In this document: positions 1 to 8,789 of the stretch, piece by piece
How the letters are laid out: every line of letters starts with the position of its first letter
Position numbering within the stretch: the stretch's first letter is position 1
DNA from: Rhodoferax lithotrophicus
Lineage (GTDB): Bacteria > Pseudomonadota > Gammaproteobacteria > Burkholderiales > Burkholderiaceae_C
DNA: 64,000 bases
Reading direction: 5' to 3'
Assembly: GCF_019973615.1 (NCBI RefSeq)
Contig: NZ_AP024238.1
Span: 620,001-684,000 of the forward strand
Notes under the pieces: model-generated
Seen by the model: the letters and a program-made list of their open reading frames with translations, nothing else
Told to the model about the DNA's origin: nothing
The model's database searches: none
Translations under genes and position numbers: made by a program

Positions 1-3000
1 CGACGGCCTTTGCGCCCGAAAACTGCCGACTGGCTTCTGCCGCGGATACCGCTGCCACCAGACCTTCGTCGTCCAGGGCAACCTGCTCGGGTGTCGCCGC
101 AGGAAGCCGAACCTTGTTGGTTATGGCCCATTGCTTGTGCGTCGCCTCTGCTTGGGCTTTTGCTGTGATTGCTGGCTCCTCCTTTCCCTGAAGAGTCGTC
201 ACGAGGCACTCTGTGGCGGGCAGCAAGGCATCTAGGTCCGCTTCGCGGAAAGGGGCGAGGTCGGTTCCGGTGACCCCTGAAAATTGCTTCGTGAAAGCGT
301 TCTGTTTAGCAAGAACTTCGTTCTCTTTGAGGTCCAACTGAGCTTTAAGTGCCCCCAGACGGGTTTCGGCGGCGGAGCTGTAGATGGACTCCGCCGTTTT
401 GTAGGCCTCCCTCAGAGATGCGAGAGGGGTCGGGTTGTTCTTGAGCAGTTCGTGCGCGGGTATGGCCGGGTCGTGGTGCTTCAGGTCGGAGCGCTCGGAA
501 TCCAGGTTGGTGACCTCGGCGGTCATCGTTGCCATGTTGCCAGCAGCTTGAACGTTCAGGGCTTGGAGCGATGCTAGCTCTACTCCCTTGGTTTCAATCA
601 GTTCCTGCGTTTGCCCCAGCAGTTGATCGAGTGCGTCCATTCGACTCAGCCGGTCGGATTGCTGGCATTCATGGTCGCTCACGAACCGCTCCAACGCAAT
701 GAGATGTCCCCTGCATCCATTCAAAGAGTTCTCGTACTCCTTAACCCGTTTCGCGGCTGTCTTGGCGGCAACCGTGCATTCGACTGCCTTCCCTTTGTGG
801 GTATCTGCTGTCTGCAGCTCGGTAGCCTTTTCTTGCTCCAGTTGAATGAACCGGTCTTGAGCGCTGGCGAGCTTTCCAGCTCCGTACTTGTCTCGGTACG
901 CCAGGAGCGCGGTGCGCGCGGCCAAAGCCTGGTTTCGCAGGTCTTCGAGTTGCTGTCTTGTTGCCTTCTCATGGTCGTGACTTGCTACCAGCTTTAGCTT
1001 CAAGGCCTGCGCAGCCCCGGTGTTGTAAGCTGCATCGGTACCGGGGGGGACCACCACGGCCGCGCCCAACGCATCTGTTTCTAGAGCGGTGGGAGACACC
1101 ATCACCGGCTTGACCGGAAGCTCGGCACCCCACTGCATAGCCCGGCACGCATCCAACTCGGTACTGGCTACACAAACACCCAGGAATCGAGCGGGGTTGC
1201 TCTGAACCAGAGCCCGCGCCCGTACCGCGTCCGGAATCGCTTTGGCCAGGTATTGGTTGAACGGCTGAGCGGACCGCACACCGTGCGCCAGCAGCTTTCG
1301 GACTACCAAGGCGACATCCGGGCTAAAGCCGGCCACACCTGTGTTTTCAATGGACTGGCTGTCCGCATCCAGCTCGGCCATGCGGATGTCCGTGCCGGTG
1401 ATTTGAAGTCCGAAACTGCTGATGCGCCTGTCCAGTTGGTCAATCAGCGCCAAAGATTCCAGGTCAGTCACCACGTCGGTCTCTGCCGCCGCAGTCAGGG
1501 CCGCCGACTGAGACAAGCGCTCACGCTCTGCGCAGCCGTCCGCGATAAAGATGTTCTTCGCGGAAATCTCGGTTTCGAGACGGCCTGCTCGAAGCTTGGC
1601 GTCCTCAGATTTCTGGCGCCAGTCCTCCGCGTCAACCTCGTACTGAGCTTGCTGGTCGGACAGCGCTGCTAGTTCTGCTCTCAGCTGATCATCGAGCCCC
1701 GTCCATCGCTCAAGCGCGTCGGCGGTGGATTCGTCATCCGAGGTCAATGCGCCGTCTGCGGCCAACCGCTGGCGGGCGATAATCAACGCTTTTTGCTGTG
1801 TTTCTAGCTGCGTCTTCTCGTTGGAATGCTTCACCAAATCCGTATTGAGTCGAGTGACCTCCGCTCTCAGGTCAGATGCCTGCTTGCCCCTGGCCTTTGT
1901 CTGTTCCTCGATATCGTCGACCTGCGTGCGCAAGGCTCCGGCGGTGTCATGCAAGGCACGACGAAGCAGCGAACCATCTCGCTGAACTTTCGCCAAATAC
2001 GGGGCCAGTTCTTTTGTCTTTTCTTCGCTGAGCGCTCTGAGTTCTTTAATCTCTGCTTGAGCTGCTTTAACTTCCCTCTGCAGCTGTGCAGCCCGGATGT
2101 GTAGGACATCTTTTTCAGCCTTCGCCAAGTCCTCCCGGAGCTGCCTCAGGGCCTCGGTGGCGAGCTGGGATTTACGCTGGAAAGTTAAGTCGGTGAGCGT
2201 GGCGTGCTCTTTCGCGTAGCTATCAACAGCAGCCTCCTCGGTTTGGGCAATTCCCAACTGAGTTTCGGAGAACGTCGCTTCGGTCGCAGCGTCCTGTTCG
2301 AGTGTGGTGGCCCGCTCCTCAAGGGCTTCAGCAAGGCGAAGCCCCTTCCAGATCAGGTTGATGCGCTGGACTTTCTCTTGTTGAAGCACTTCGGCAGCGG
2401 CGGAGAACGTGCTCAGCGCTCCCGAGAAGCTCTGCAGCTGGGTCAGCTGTCGCTGGAAATGTGGCTTACGACGCAGCTTGTCACAAGCAGTGGCCACGGC
2501 ATCGCGCACGGAACTGGCCCGTGGTGCGTCGAGCGTAAGCCCGAAGAACTTGCGCAGGAACTCGGCTTCCGATTTGAAGTTCAGGAATCCTGCATCGAAG
2601 CCACCTTCCTGGGCCGAGAAGTCCACCTGCATTCGCAGCATCTCAATGTCGATGAGGCTGGCTTCCAGGTGCCGGTGCCAGTCGGATTGTTTGCGGGTGA
2701 TGTACGCGTTTCCCGGGTTTGTGCGTTGCTGGTCGTGAATCCAACGAGAGAACTCCCCCATGGAAGTAAGGGGAGCCTCGCACAGCTTCGGGCCGGGCAC
2801 CTGCTCCAGGCTGAGGCTGTCGTCCTCTTCAAAGCTGAAGAACATGCGTTCGATTTCCGCAGGCTCGGTCGTGGTGCGCACAGCGACCGCTTGGCCAGTA
2901 ATCAGCCGGTAGGTGCCTTCGCCTGACTTCTTCGGGGGCATCAGCCACTCGACCATGATGAGCCCCAGGGTCCCGTCGTTGGCGAAGTATTGGGAGAAGT

Positions 3001-3223
3001 GGTTGTTCCTGCTCTGGATGTGCTTGAGGAACCGGTCCTGGCTGGTCTCAAAGCACGAGAAAATGAGGCTGAGCAGTGAGGTCTTGCCGCCACCGTTCTC
3101 CAAGTTGAGGACCGTGTCGGTGGGCGCGTGAAGGTCTAGGTCCCGCAGGTCGAGGGTGACCCCGTCATACCAGGCGGTCTCGTAGCCACAGTTGCCGAGA
3201 TAAATTCGAGAGATTTGCTGCAT
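1..3223 (-). CDS. jetC: JetC/MksB-like SMC ATPase, C-terminus beyond window
   Basis: An open frame starts at 3223 and runs without a stop to the left window edge, giving at least 1074 residues. The N-terminus reads as an SMC/MukB-like ATPase head: a Walker A loop of the form NGGGKTSLL lies at about residues 41-49, followed by SCFETS and EWLMPP. The centre and later part are rich in Glu, Lys, Gln, Ala and Leu, as expected of long coiled coils. The start lies 1 bp after the JetB-like stop, so the two are translationally coupled. In Wadjet systems this subunit drives ATP-dependent loop extrusion on plasmid DNA together with JetA and JetB. The family call is inferred from gene order, size and head motif. 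The Walker B and signature motifs and the expected JetD nuclease gene would lie outside the window. A MukB/MksB-type condensin without a defence role is the alternative. Confidence 0.75.
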   Translation of the reverse strand, partial: MQQISRIYLGNCGYETAWYDGVTLDLRDLDLHAPTDTVLNLENGGGKTSLLSLIFSCFETSQDRFLKHIQSRNNHFSQYFANDGTLGLIMVEWLMPPKKSGEGTYRLITGQAVAVRTTTEPAEIERMFFSFEEDDSLSLEQVPGPKLCEAPLTSMGEFSRWIHDQQRTNPGNAYITRKQSDWHRHLEASLIDIEMLRMQVDFSAQEGGFDAGFLNFKSEAEFLRKFFGLTLDAPRASSVRDAVATACDKLRRKPHFQRQLTQLQSFSGALSTFSAAAEVLQQEKVQRINLIWKGLRLAEALEERATTLEQDAATEATFSETQLGIAQTEEAAVDSYAKEHATLTDLTFQRKSQLATEALRQLREDLAKAEKDVLHIRAAQLQREVKAAQAEIKELRALSEEKTKELAPYLAKVQRDGSLLRRALHDTAGALRTQVDDIEEQTKARGKQASDLRAEVTRLNTDLVKHSNEKTQLETQQKALIIARQRLAADGALTSDDESTADALERWTGLDDQLRAELAALSDQQAQYEVDAEDWRQKSEDAKLRAGRLETEISAKNIFIADGCAERERLSQSAALTAAAETDVVTDLESLALIDQLDRRISSFGLQITGTDIRMAELDADSQSIENTGVAGFSPDVALVVRKLLAHGVRSAQPFNQYLAKAIPDAVRARALVQSNPARFLGVCVASTELDACRAMQWGAELPVKPVMVSPTALETDALGAAVVVPPGTDAAYNTGAAQALKLKLVASHDHEKATRQQLEDLRNQALAARTALLAYRDKYGAGKLASAQDRFIQLEQEKATELQTADTHKGKAVECTVAAKTAAKRVKEYENSLNGCRGHLIALERFVSDHECQQSDRLSRMDALDQLLGQTQELIETKGVELASLQALNVQAAGNMATMTAEVTNLDSERSDLKHHDPAIPAHELLKNNPTPLASLREAYKTAESIYSSAAETRLGALKAQLDLKENEVLAKQNAFTKQFSGVTGTDLAPFREADLDALLPATECLVTTLQGKEEPAITAKAQAEATHKQWAITNKVRLPAATPEQVALDDEGLVAAVSAAEASRQFSGAKAV

Positions 3224-3224
3224 G

Positions 3225-3953
3225 TCAGGATTCCTGCGCCTGAGCGGCTGTTTGGGCAATATCGAAAAGACGACGCAGTGCCAGTTCGCGCAGTTGCACA
3301 CGCAGGCGCTGGGTCGGGGTGTATGTCTCGGTCTCTTCGTCGTCCGTCTCGCGGTCAAGGCGGACCAAGCCACCTTCCCTCATGTGTTTGAGGGCCAGCT
3401 TGATGAAGCCGACAACGGAGTTGAGAGACGCACGCTGGGCTGCGGGAACCACGACCGCTAGGCTGGCGATGTAGTCCCAACCGGGCGCCAATTCGATAGG
3501 CACATCCGGCAAGGGCGCAGCGGACGCCTGCAGATGCTTGGCCAGCGCATGCAGCGTGTCCCGGAAGTTCGCCACGGAAGAGGGCGGTGGCACAAAGTTG
3601 TCGTCGTCCAGGCCGTCCGTCGTGGGGAAGAAGGTGGCGGCAACGGCCACATGAGCCAGGAGCAAGGCCGCCTTCTGCTTGGCGTCGAGGCCTGAGCGGA
3701 TGTCCGCCATCTTGACGGCGAACTTGCTCTCGCGGGATGCGGGAACAACGACCAATCCCCTTTCTGAGACATCCAGCACGGCCAGCTCCATGCCTGTCGC
3801 GATGTTCTGAACCTCGCCGGCGAAGTCAGGGTCTGCCCGGTAGTGCGCCAGGAGCTCCCGGTACTCCGCGTCGTTGATAGGCACAAGCGTTGAGTGCAGG
3901 GCTTTGTACAGGAGCCGGCCTGCGTTCTTTGACGACGATTGCAGCGCGTTCAT
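3225..3953 (-). CDS. jetB: JetB/MksE-like accessory subunit
   Basis: This 242-residue acidic protein has no signal peptide or membrane segment. Its stop is 1 bp before the SMC-like gene and its start overlaps the end of the upstream gene (ATGA), the tight coupling usual in kleisin/KITE/SMC operons. The size and the mostly helical composition ending in a charged C-terminal stretch (RETDDEETETYTP, then a basic helix) fit the MksE/JetB family of winged-helix KITE dimers that sit on the kleisin. I recognise no catalytic motif. The call rests mainly on position between a JetA-like and a JetC-like gene. It would be a structural subunit of the complex. Confidence 0.6.
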   Translation of the reverse strand: MNALQSSSKNAGRLLYKALHSTLVPINDAEYRELLAHYRADPDFAGEVQNIATGMELAVLDVSERGLVVVPASRESKFAVKMADIRSGLDAKQKAALLLAHVAVAATFFPTTDGLDDDNFVPPPSSVANFRDTLHALAKHLQASAAPLPDVPIELAPGWDYIASLAVVVPAAQRASLNSVVGFIKLALKHMREGGLVRLDRETDDEETETYTPTQRLRVQLRELALRRLFDIAQTAAQAQES

Positions 3954-5422
3954 GTTTGCGTTCCCTTCGGGGTAAATGTGAGGTTGATGCCGGCCGCCAC
4001 GTCAGAGTAGAACCGACCAGTTGCTTCGGAAATCACTTGTGGGAACTCGGTCTCAGAGGGGGAGAACGAGCGGAAGAGGATGAGCACCAGGCACCGACGC
4101 ATGGCTCGGTCCATGCCTTCGTCTTCCGCGAGGTCCAGAAGCTCGTCGACGCGATAACTCTTTTCACCCGAAAACTTGCCCTTGAGCCATCCGGTAACTG
4201 TCCTGATGACAGATTCCGGGAACTCGGGAAGCGGGGGCTCATAGGGCGTGATTTTTCCGTCATCCTTGTCCTGTGGACCGTCTTCGGCGCGTTGCTCCAG
4301 CAGGAGTGCAAACACCGTGTTGAGGTCGTAGAGCTTCGGCCACGTGGTGGGATACAGCGCGCTGAGGAGGTCCTCGCCGCTGGCTGCCAAGGCTTCAACA
4401 GTCATGTCCAGCAACTGGGGCAGCAGCCGGGATTCCAGGTCGGGCAGACCTGTTGGGCGGCGCGCCCGGAAGACCGAGCGCTGCGATGCCAGGAAGTTGT
4501 CCCCTGCGCTCGCAATGTCGCCGACGAGTTGTCCGCGCAAGGTGCTGGCGCTCTGCAGGACCTTGAGCAGGCCCGCCAAGCTGGCGCGGGTCCGAAGTTC
4601 ATCGGCATCCTGCAAGGCTTCCTTGACAGCTTCTTCCATGCGCTGGTCCTCATGCTGCCGCTTGTCCACATGGTCGCGGGCATCAGAGAGGTACGGCCCC
4701 AGCTCTTTGCTCCAGTTGACAGAGCCGGGCGCACGATGGGCCTGGTGCAGCCGGTCACGGATGCGCTGACGGTATTCGATGGATAGCGTTCGAGCGCGCT
4801 TGGCGATGTCGAGAGCCGCATCGAACCTCCCGCGCTGGACCAAAAGGTCCAACATCTTTTCCATGAGTTCCTGGGAGTCCTCAGGCGACAGGTCCAGCAT
4901 TCCGAGGTAGACCAAGTATCCCTCGGGAGTGGGGCGGTAGCGGTAGACATCTTCTAGGTCAGGCTCGTACCGCACAAGGCGGAAACGCACGTTGCGCATC
5001 GATCCCTTAGTCGCGTCGAAGTGCTCGAAGGTGAACTCCCGATAGCTGTTCGCCTTGTTGTCCAGCGTGGCAAGCACCGTTTCTCCAACCCGGTAGCTTT
5101 GAGCATCGGTCAGTGCCGGTTTCATTGCCTTGGCCGCGTCTGCCAAATGGCCCAGGACCTCCTCATAGGTGGCGCCCATCGAGATGGTGGTGGACTCCAT
5201 CATCTGGTCGAGCGCGCTCAGCGCCAGGTAAGAGGTGTCTGCCCCTTGGAAGAGCCCTGCGTCTGGCGTGCCTTCGTCTCCAATACGAAATTTGTTAAGT
5301 TCCAGCTGGAAGAGGGGGCGCAACAACAGCAGATTGCGCAACTGCCTGGAGAGGTCCAGTAAACCCGAATTTTGGGGCTCAACTTCTTGCGGAGGGTCAG
5401 AGTTGGTTTGGTGTGACAGCAT
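3950..5422 (-). CDS. jetA: JetA/MksF-like kleisin subunit
   Basis: This 490-residue soluble protein is the first gene of the minus-strand operon. Its size matches JetA/MksF kleisin-like subunits of about 470-500 residues. It has an N-terminal helical part (LLDLSRQLRNLLLLRPLF), a central stretch with SPEDSQELMEKML and long charged helices (about residues 195-290), and a C-terminal domain with YRVDELLDLAEDEGM. In Wadjet the kleisin bridges SMC heads. The ATG at 5420-5422 has no strong Shine-Dalgarno; a promoter with TATAAT lies about 30 bp upstream. Assignment is by gene order, length and coupling with the next two genes and is not based on a diagnostic residue. The Wadjet subtype is not assignable by eye. 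Confidence 0.6.
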   Translation of the reverse strand: MLSHQTNSDPPQEVEPQNSGLLDLSRQLRNLLLLRPLFQLELNKFRIGDEGTPDAGLFQGADTSYLALSALDQMMESTTISMGATYEEVLGHLADAAKAMKPALTDAQSYRVGETVLATLDNKANSYREFTFEHFDATKGSMRNVRFRLVRYEPDLEDVYRYRPTPEGYLVYLGMLDLSPEDSQELMEKMLDLLVQRGRFDAALDIAKRARTLSIEYRQRIRDRLHQAHRAPGSVNWSKELGPYLSDARDHVDKRQHEDQRMEEAVKEALQDADELRTRASLAGLLKVLQSASTLRGQLVGDIASAGDNFLASQRSVFRARRPTGLPDLESRLLPQLLDMTVEALAASGEDLLSALYPTTWPKLYDLNTVFALLLEQRAEDGPQDKDDGKITPYEPPLPEFPESVIRTVTGWLKGKFSGEKSYRVDELLDLAEDEGMDRAMRRCLVLILFRSFSPSETEFPQVISEATGRFYSDVAAGINLTFTPKGTQT

Positions 5423-5447
5423 TTTGAAACTTCTTGTGCGTTTAATA

Positions 5448-5476
5448 ATTATACGTTCAGTAAATAGATTAGTCTA
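5448..5476 (-). promoter_or_regulatory. Promoter of the jet operon with palindromic operator
   Basis: On the minus strand TAGACT (5471-5476) and TATAAT (5448-5453) are separated by 17 bp, a good -35/-10 pair for the jet operon. The palindrome TAGATTAGTCTA (5465-5476) covers the -35 box. On the other strand TATATT (5482-5487) is placed about 8 bp before the ATG of the WYL regulator at 5496, so that message may be leaderless. A palindrome over the -35 box between an autoregulated WYL repressor and its target operon is where an operator is expected; binding is inferred. Confidence 0.5.
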
Positions 5477-5495
5477 GTTTGTATATTGATGCACA

Positions 5496-6365
5496 ATGGA
5501 GGGCATGACGACCAAAAAAGCGGTGCCTGAACCGCAAAAAATTTCCTCTCGTTGGGGGCCCGACCGCAGGCTGGAATTCATCGACTTCCGGCTCAGATGG
5601 GACGGTCGGCTGAATCGAGCTGACCTTGTTGCATTCTTCGGCATCTCTGTTCCCCAGGCCTCGCTAGACATTGCCAAGTACTTGGAGTTAGCTCCCGACA
5701 ACCTAGTCTATGACCGCAGCGCGCGGGTGTACTTTGCCACGAGCGAGTTCAAGCCCGTATACGACACGAGTAGTCCCTCCAGACTTCTTAACGAGCTCCT
5801 TGCGCACGCCGTTGGGGTCATTGGGGATGAGTCCAGCTTCATTGGCTGGCGGGCTCCGGTGGGCTACGTGCCCACGCCAGGGCGCACGCTCAGCGCAGAT
5901 ACCCTTGCCATACTGTTGCGAGCGGTGCGGGAGGGCAGGGTCGTCCAGCTGGTGTACCAGTCGATGAGTGCAGAGAAGCCCGAGCTTCGTCTGATAAGCC
6001 CGCATGCCTTCGCACACGACGGATTTCGCTGGCATGTCCGCGCCTACTGTCACAAGCACCAGGCGTTTCGCGATTTTGTGATTGCCCGGATGACGGAGGT
6101 AAAGCTGGGGAGCTTGTCTGCTGTGCTGGGGGCTGAGAATGATGTGGAATGGCATACCGAGGCAACTTTGGAATTGGAGCCCCATCCGGGCCTGTCTGCA
6201 GCTCAAAAGCGTGCTGTGGAACTGGACTACGGCATGACCAACGGAGTGGTCAGCTTCAAGTGTCGGCAGGCATTGCTCTTTTATGCGCTAAGGCATCTGC
6301 ACCTGGACAGAGCAGAGAGCGGGACACCGGAACAGCTGCAAGTGGTACTCAAGTCAACGTTCTAG
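5496..6365 (+). CDS. WYL-domain transcriptional regulator, BrxR/CapW type
   Basis: The 289-residue protein has an N-terminal winged helix (about residues 20-75, FIDFRLRWDGRLNRADLVAFFG then QASLDIAKYLEL, where Q-A-S-L falls on the recognition helix). A central WYL domain follows (about residues 130-205, with VQLVYQSMS, RLISPHAFAHDGFRWHVRAYC and FRDFVIARM). A C-terminal WCX-like part ends in the chain LKSTF. This wHTH-WYL-WCX layout is that of BrxR/CapW repressors, which sit beside defence operons (BREX, CBASS and others) and respond to an infection signal. It diverges from the jet operon across 73 bp. An internal ATG at 5505 is also possible; the first ATG fits a leaderless start after TATATT. 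Its role as repressor of the jet genes is inferred from position. Confidence 0.8.
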   Translation: MEGMTTKKAVPEPQKISSRWGPDRRLEFIDFRLRWDGRLNRADLVAFFGISVPQASLDIAKYLELAPDNLVYDRSARVYFATSEFKPVYDTSSPSRLLNELLAHAVGVIGDESSFIGWRAPVGYVPTPGRTLSADTLAILLRAVREGRVVQLVYQSMSAEKPELRLISPHAFAHDGFRWHVRAYCHKHQAFRDFVIARMTEVKLGSLSAVLGAENDVEWHTEATLELEPHPGLSAAQKRAVELDYGMTNGVVSFKCRQALLFYALRHLHLDRAESGTPEQLQVVLKSTF

Positions 6366-6437
6366 GCCCATGGTCGCATCAAGTTCTCAATGTGGTAGTA
6401 GTTGATCGGCACGTTGCCATCTTGAAGGTATTAAGTT

Positions 6438-6637
6438 GTTTACGACTTTAATTCTGTGTGTTGTCAATTTGCAACGCCGCTAACCCGCATGAATGCTAGA
6501 TGCCTGTTTACGACTTTAATTGCGCGGAATAGCAATTAAAGTCGTAAACAGGTCCTTAAAGTCGTAAACACGGGCCTAGCATCCATGCGGGTTTGCGGGG
6601 TGTTGGATTTTGGAGACGATTATTTAAAGTCGTCAAC
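6438..6637. repeat. Symmetrical inverted repeat with five copies of a 14-bp core
   Basis: The core GTTTACGACTTTAA occurs forward at 6438 and 6506 and inverted at 6536, 6556 and (degenerate) 6624. The centre is a palindrome with 20-bp perfect arms, 6504-6523 and 6532-6551, around an 8-nt loop. The outer parts also mirror each other: CCCGCATGAATGCTAGATG (6484-6502) matches inverted CATCC/CTAGC/CCCGCATG-like sequence at 6575-6592. Forward cores are 68 bp apart and the outer inverted cores are also 68 bp apart. The TGT...ACA termini and repeated cores resemble transposon ends carrying several transposase sites, here fused head to head. The left half recurs at 50409-50489. The rest of the 6366-6805 gap shows no gene. 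Confidence 0.8.
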
Positions 6638-6805
6638 ACGACAACTTTTGCGTTGTGCTGCAGGGGCCGCAATACCTGCTGTGGGCCACATCCGGTCGTT
6701 GGTGGACGGCAGCTTTCTGGACACCAAGCGCCCCGATTGGTGACTTCCGTTCTGCTCTTTCGGCTGTCGCGTGCTCTAAACCATCGGATCGGCATTGATC
6801 GGTGC

Positions 6806-8053
6806 CTACATGCGCCCCAAGCGCTCCAATAGCAACACGCGATCACGTTCGTTGCCAGTCCAGGCTATGGCCTGGCGTAGAGCTTCGCGCGCGTCCTCAA
6901 TGCGATCCAGGCGCTGGAGCAGGTCTGCCCGCGCGCTGGCCCACCAGGGGTAGCCGGCCAGCGGAAGCGCCTCCATGAGCGGGAGTGCCTGCGCGGGTCC
7001 GACGGCGTGGCTCAGTGCAACGGCACGGTTGAGCGCAACGACTGGGCTGGGTTGCAACACGAGCAGCGCGTCGTAGATCCGCAGCAATTCAGACCAGTCG
7101 GTGTCTTCGACGCGAGTGGCGCGGGCATGCACCGCCGCCAGCTCGGCCTGCAGGGCGAGAGCGCCCGGCCCCCTCGATTTCAGTGCAGTCAGTCTGTGAC
7201 TGCGCTCCAACGCGGCCAGGCCGCGCCGCACCAGCAGGCGGTCCCAGCGCCGCCGGTCCTGATCCATTAACAGCACGGGACGGCCCTGCGCATCGGTACG
7301 CGCCGGCAGGCGCGAGGCTTGCAGCTCCATCAACGCCTGCAGCGCCTGCGCTTCTGCCTCCGTCGGAAGCAAGGCGGCGAGGTGTCGCGCCAGGCGCAGG
7401 GCCTCGTGGCACAGGGTCGGCCGCGTCCACTCGACACCGCTGCTGGCGACATAGCCTTCGTTGAACATCAGGTACAGCACCGTGCAGACGGCGTCCAGAC
7501 GCGCGGCGCGCTCGGGGGGCGGCGGCAGCTCGAAAGGCTCACCGGCCAGTTGCGCCTTGGCGCGCGTGATGCGCTGAGCGATGGTGGCCTCTTTGGCGAA
7601 CAGGGCGCGCGCGATTTCCGCCACCGAGAGTCCGGCCACCAGGCGCAAGGTGAGTGCCCATTGCGCCTCGCGCGCCAACTTGGGGTGGCAGGCGATGAAC
7701 ATCAACCGCAACGCGTCGTCGCCCACCTGGTCAGCCTCATTGGCCAGCAACAGGTCCAGCGGGTCGGGCGCGACGTGGGCCGCGCGCGCATCGGCGTCAT
7801 CGCCCAGCGCCTGCTGTTCCCGCGCCGCCATCTGCGCATGGCGCATGCGGTCCAGCAGGCGGTGCTTCGCGACAGTCATCAGCCAAGCGCCGGGGCGTTC
7901 AGGCCAGCCCTCGGATGGCCAACGTTGCATCGCGGCCACCAGCGCGTCCTGCACGCAGTCTTCGGCCAAAGCCAGATCGGCACCTGCGCGTAGCAGAGCC
8001 CCGATAAGGTGTGTGGCTTCCAGGCGCCAGACGGCCTCGATGGGAGGCGTCAT
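6806..8053 (-). CDS. RNA polymerase ECF sigma factor, ECF42-like
   Basis: This 415-residue protein begins with a sigma region 2 (about residues 5-75: DLALAEDCVQDALVAAMQRWP, then AWLMTVAKHRLLDRMRH). Region 4 follows at about residues 135-170 (LTLRLVAGLSVAEIARALF, IAQRITRAK). A long C-terminal extension has a helical-repeat character (LYLMFNEGY, VALNRAVALSHAVGP). The doubled length against ordinary ECF factors and the tetratricopeptide-like tail are typical of ECF42, which lacks a classical anti-sigma factor and is linked to DGPF/YCII proteins. Exactly such a gene overlaps its start by 4 bp upstream (8050-8478). The target promoters are not visible. Confidence 0.88.
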   Translation of the reverse strand: MTPPIEAVWRLEATHLIGALLRAGADLALAEDCVQDALVAAMQRWPSEGWPERPGAWLMTVAKHRLLDRMRHAQMAAREQQALGDDADARAAHVAPDPLDLLLANEADQVGDDALRLMFIACHPKLAREAQWALTLRLVAGLSVAEIARALFAKEATIAQRITRAKAQLAGEPFELPPPPERAARLDAVCTVLYLMFNEGYVASSGVEWTRPTLCHEALRLARHLAALLPTEAEAQALQALMELQASRLPARTDAQGRPVLLMDQDRRRWDRLLVRRGLAALERSHRLTALKSRGPGALALQAELAAVHARATRVEDTDWSELLRIYDALLVLQPSPVVALNRAVALSHAVGPAQALPLMEALPLAGYPWWASARADLLQRLDRIEDAREALRQAIAWTGNERDRVLLLERLGRM

Positions 8054-8478
8054 CTGCCTTGCTTGATGGTGGCCAGCTGTTCGCGGATGATGCGCTCGGC
8101 ATCTTCGGGGGGAAGGTCGATGCCGCCCATCAGCGGGCGCACCTCGATGCAGCAGGGCTGGCCAGGGAACGGCGCCGGAAAGCGCTGCGCCCAGGCCAGC
8201 GCCTCGTCGTGCGACCGCACCTCGATCAGCGTGTAGCCGGCAATCAGCTCCTTGGTCTCGGCAAAGGGACCATCCATGACGCTCGCCTGGCCGGCGGCGT
8301 CGTACTGCACGCGAAATCCCTGACTGCTGGGCTGCAGGCCGGCACCGTCGAGCAGCACGCCGGCCTTGGCCATCTCGTCGTGGAAGGCCATCATGCGCGG
8401 CACGAGCGTAGGGTCATCAGGGAAGTCGCCAGCCTCACTCATTGCGGTGGCGCGAACTTGGATCATGTAACGGGGCAT
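8050..8478 (-). CDS. YCII/DGPF-domain protein
   Basis: This 142-residue soluble protein starts MPRYMIQVRAT and carries the motif MDGPFAETKELIAGYTLIEV, the DGPF signature that names the family, within a dimeric alpha-beta barrel-like YCII fold. Its stop overlaps the start of the ECF42 sigma gene (ATGA-type), so both form one transcript with this gene first. In known ECF42 loci the DGPF gene is the conserved partner and often a target of the sigma factor; its molecular activity is unknown. A Shine-Dalgarno-like GGAG lies just upstream of the ATG at 8478. Confidence 0.88.
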   Translation of the reverse strand: MPRYMIQVRATAMSEAGDFPDDPTLVPRMMAFHDEMAKAGVLLDGAGLQPSSQGFRVQYDAAGQASVMDGPFAETKELIAGYTLIEVRSHDEALAWAQRFPAPFPGQPCCIEVRPLMGGIDLPPEDAERIIREQLATIKQGR

Positions 8479-8789
8479 GGAAATCTCCTGGGTTGGTTGA
8501 ACTTATACGACGAATGGCGGTGGCGCATTTCGACAGGCCCCTCCGATTTAGGGGGGTCACAACTGCGATCAACCGCTAACCGGCGGCGCGGCCAGGACAG
8601 TGAATGTCTCTTCTGGTCGGTTGTTGAGGCAAGTCCGGGCCAACTGCAGTCGCTGGCCGATGACCGCAATCAGGCAGTGAGTTGGTAGACTGTAGTGGGA
8701 CGAAGCCGGGTATGGCCAGTGGGATAGACCGAACGAGTTTGGCCCCTGGTTCGAAGTTGATCGCCTTGAGATATAAAGTGGACTGAGTA
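8479..8789. other. Intergenic region, no gene recognised
   Basis: A divergent spacer between the DGPF/sigma pair and the secreted protein. Small frames on both strands are incoherent. I see no RNA gene or convincing hairpin. A run CCCCTCCGATTTAGGGGGG near 8538-8556 can form a short stem but lacks a T tract and is not called a terminator. Confidence 0.5.

Noticed and set aside
8538..8556. CCCCTCCGATTTAGGGGGG as a terminator
   Set aside because: Short stem with no T tract and placed upstream of both divergent genes.
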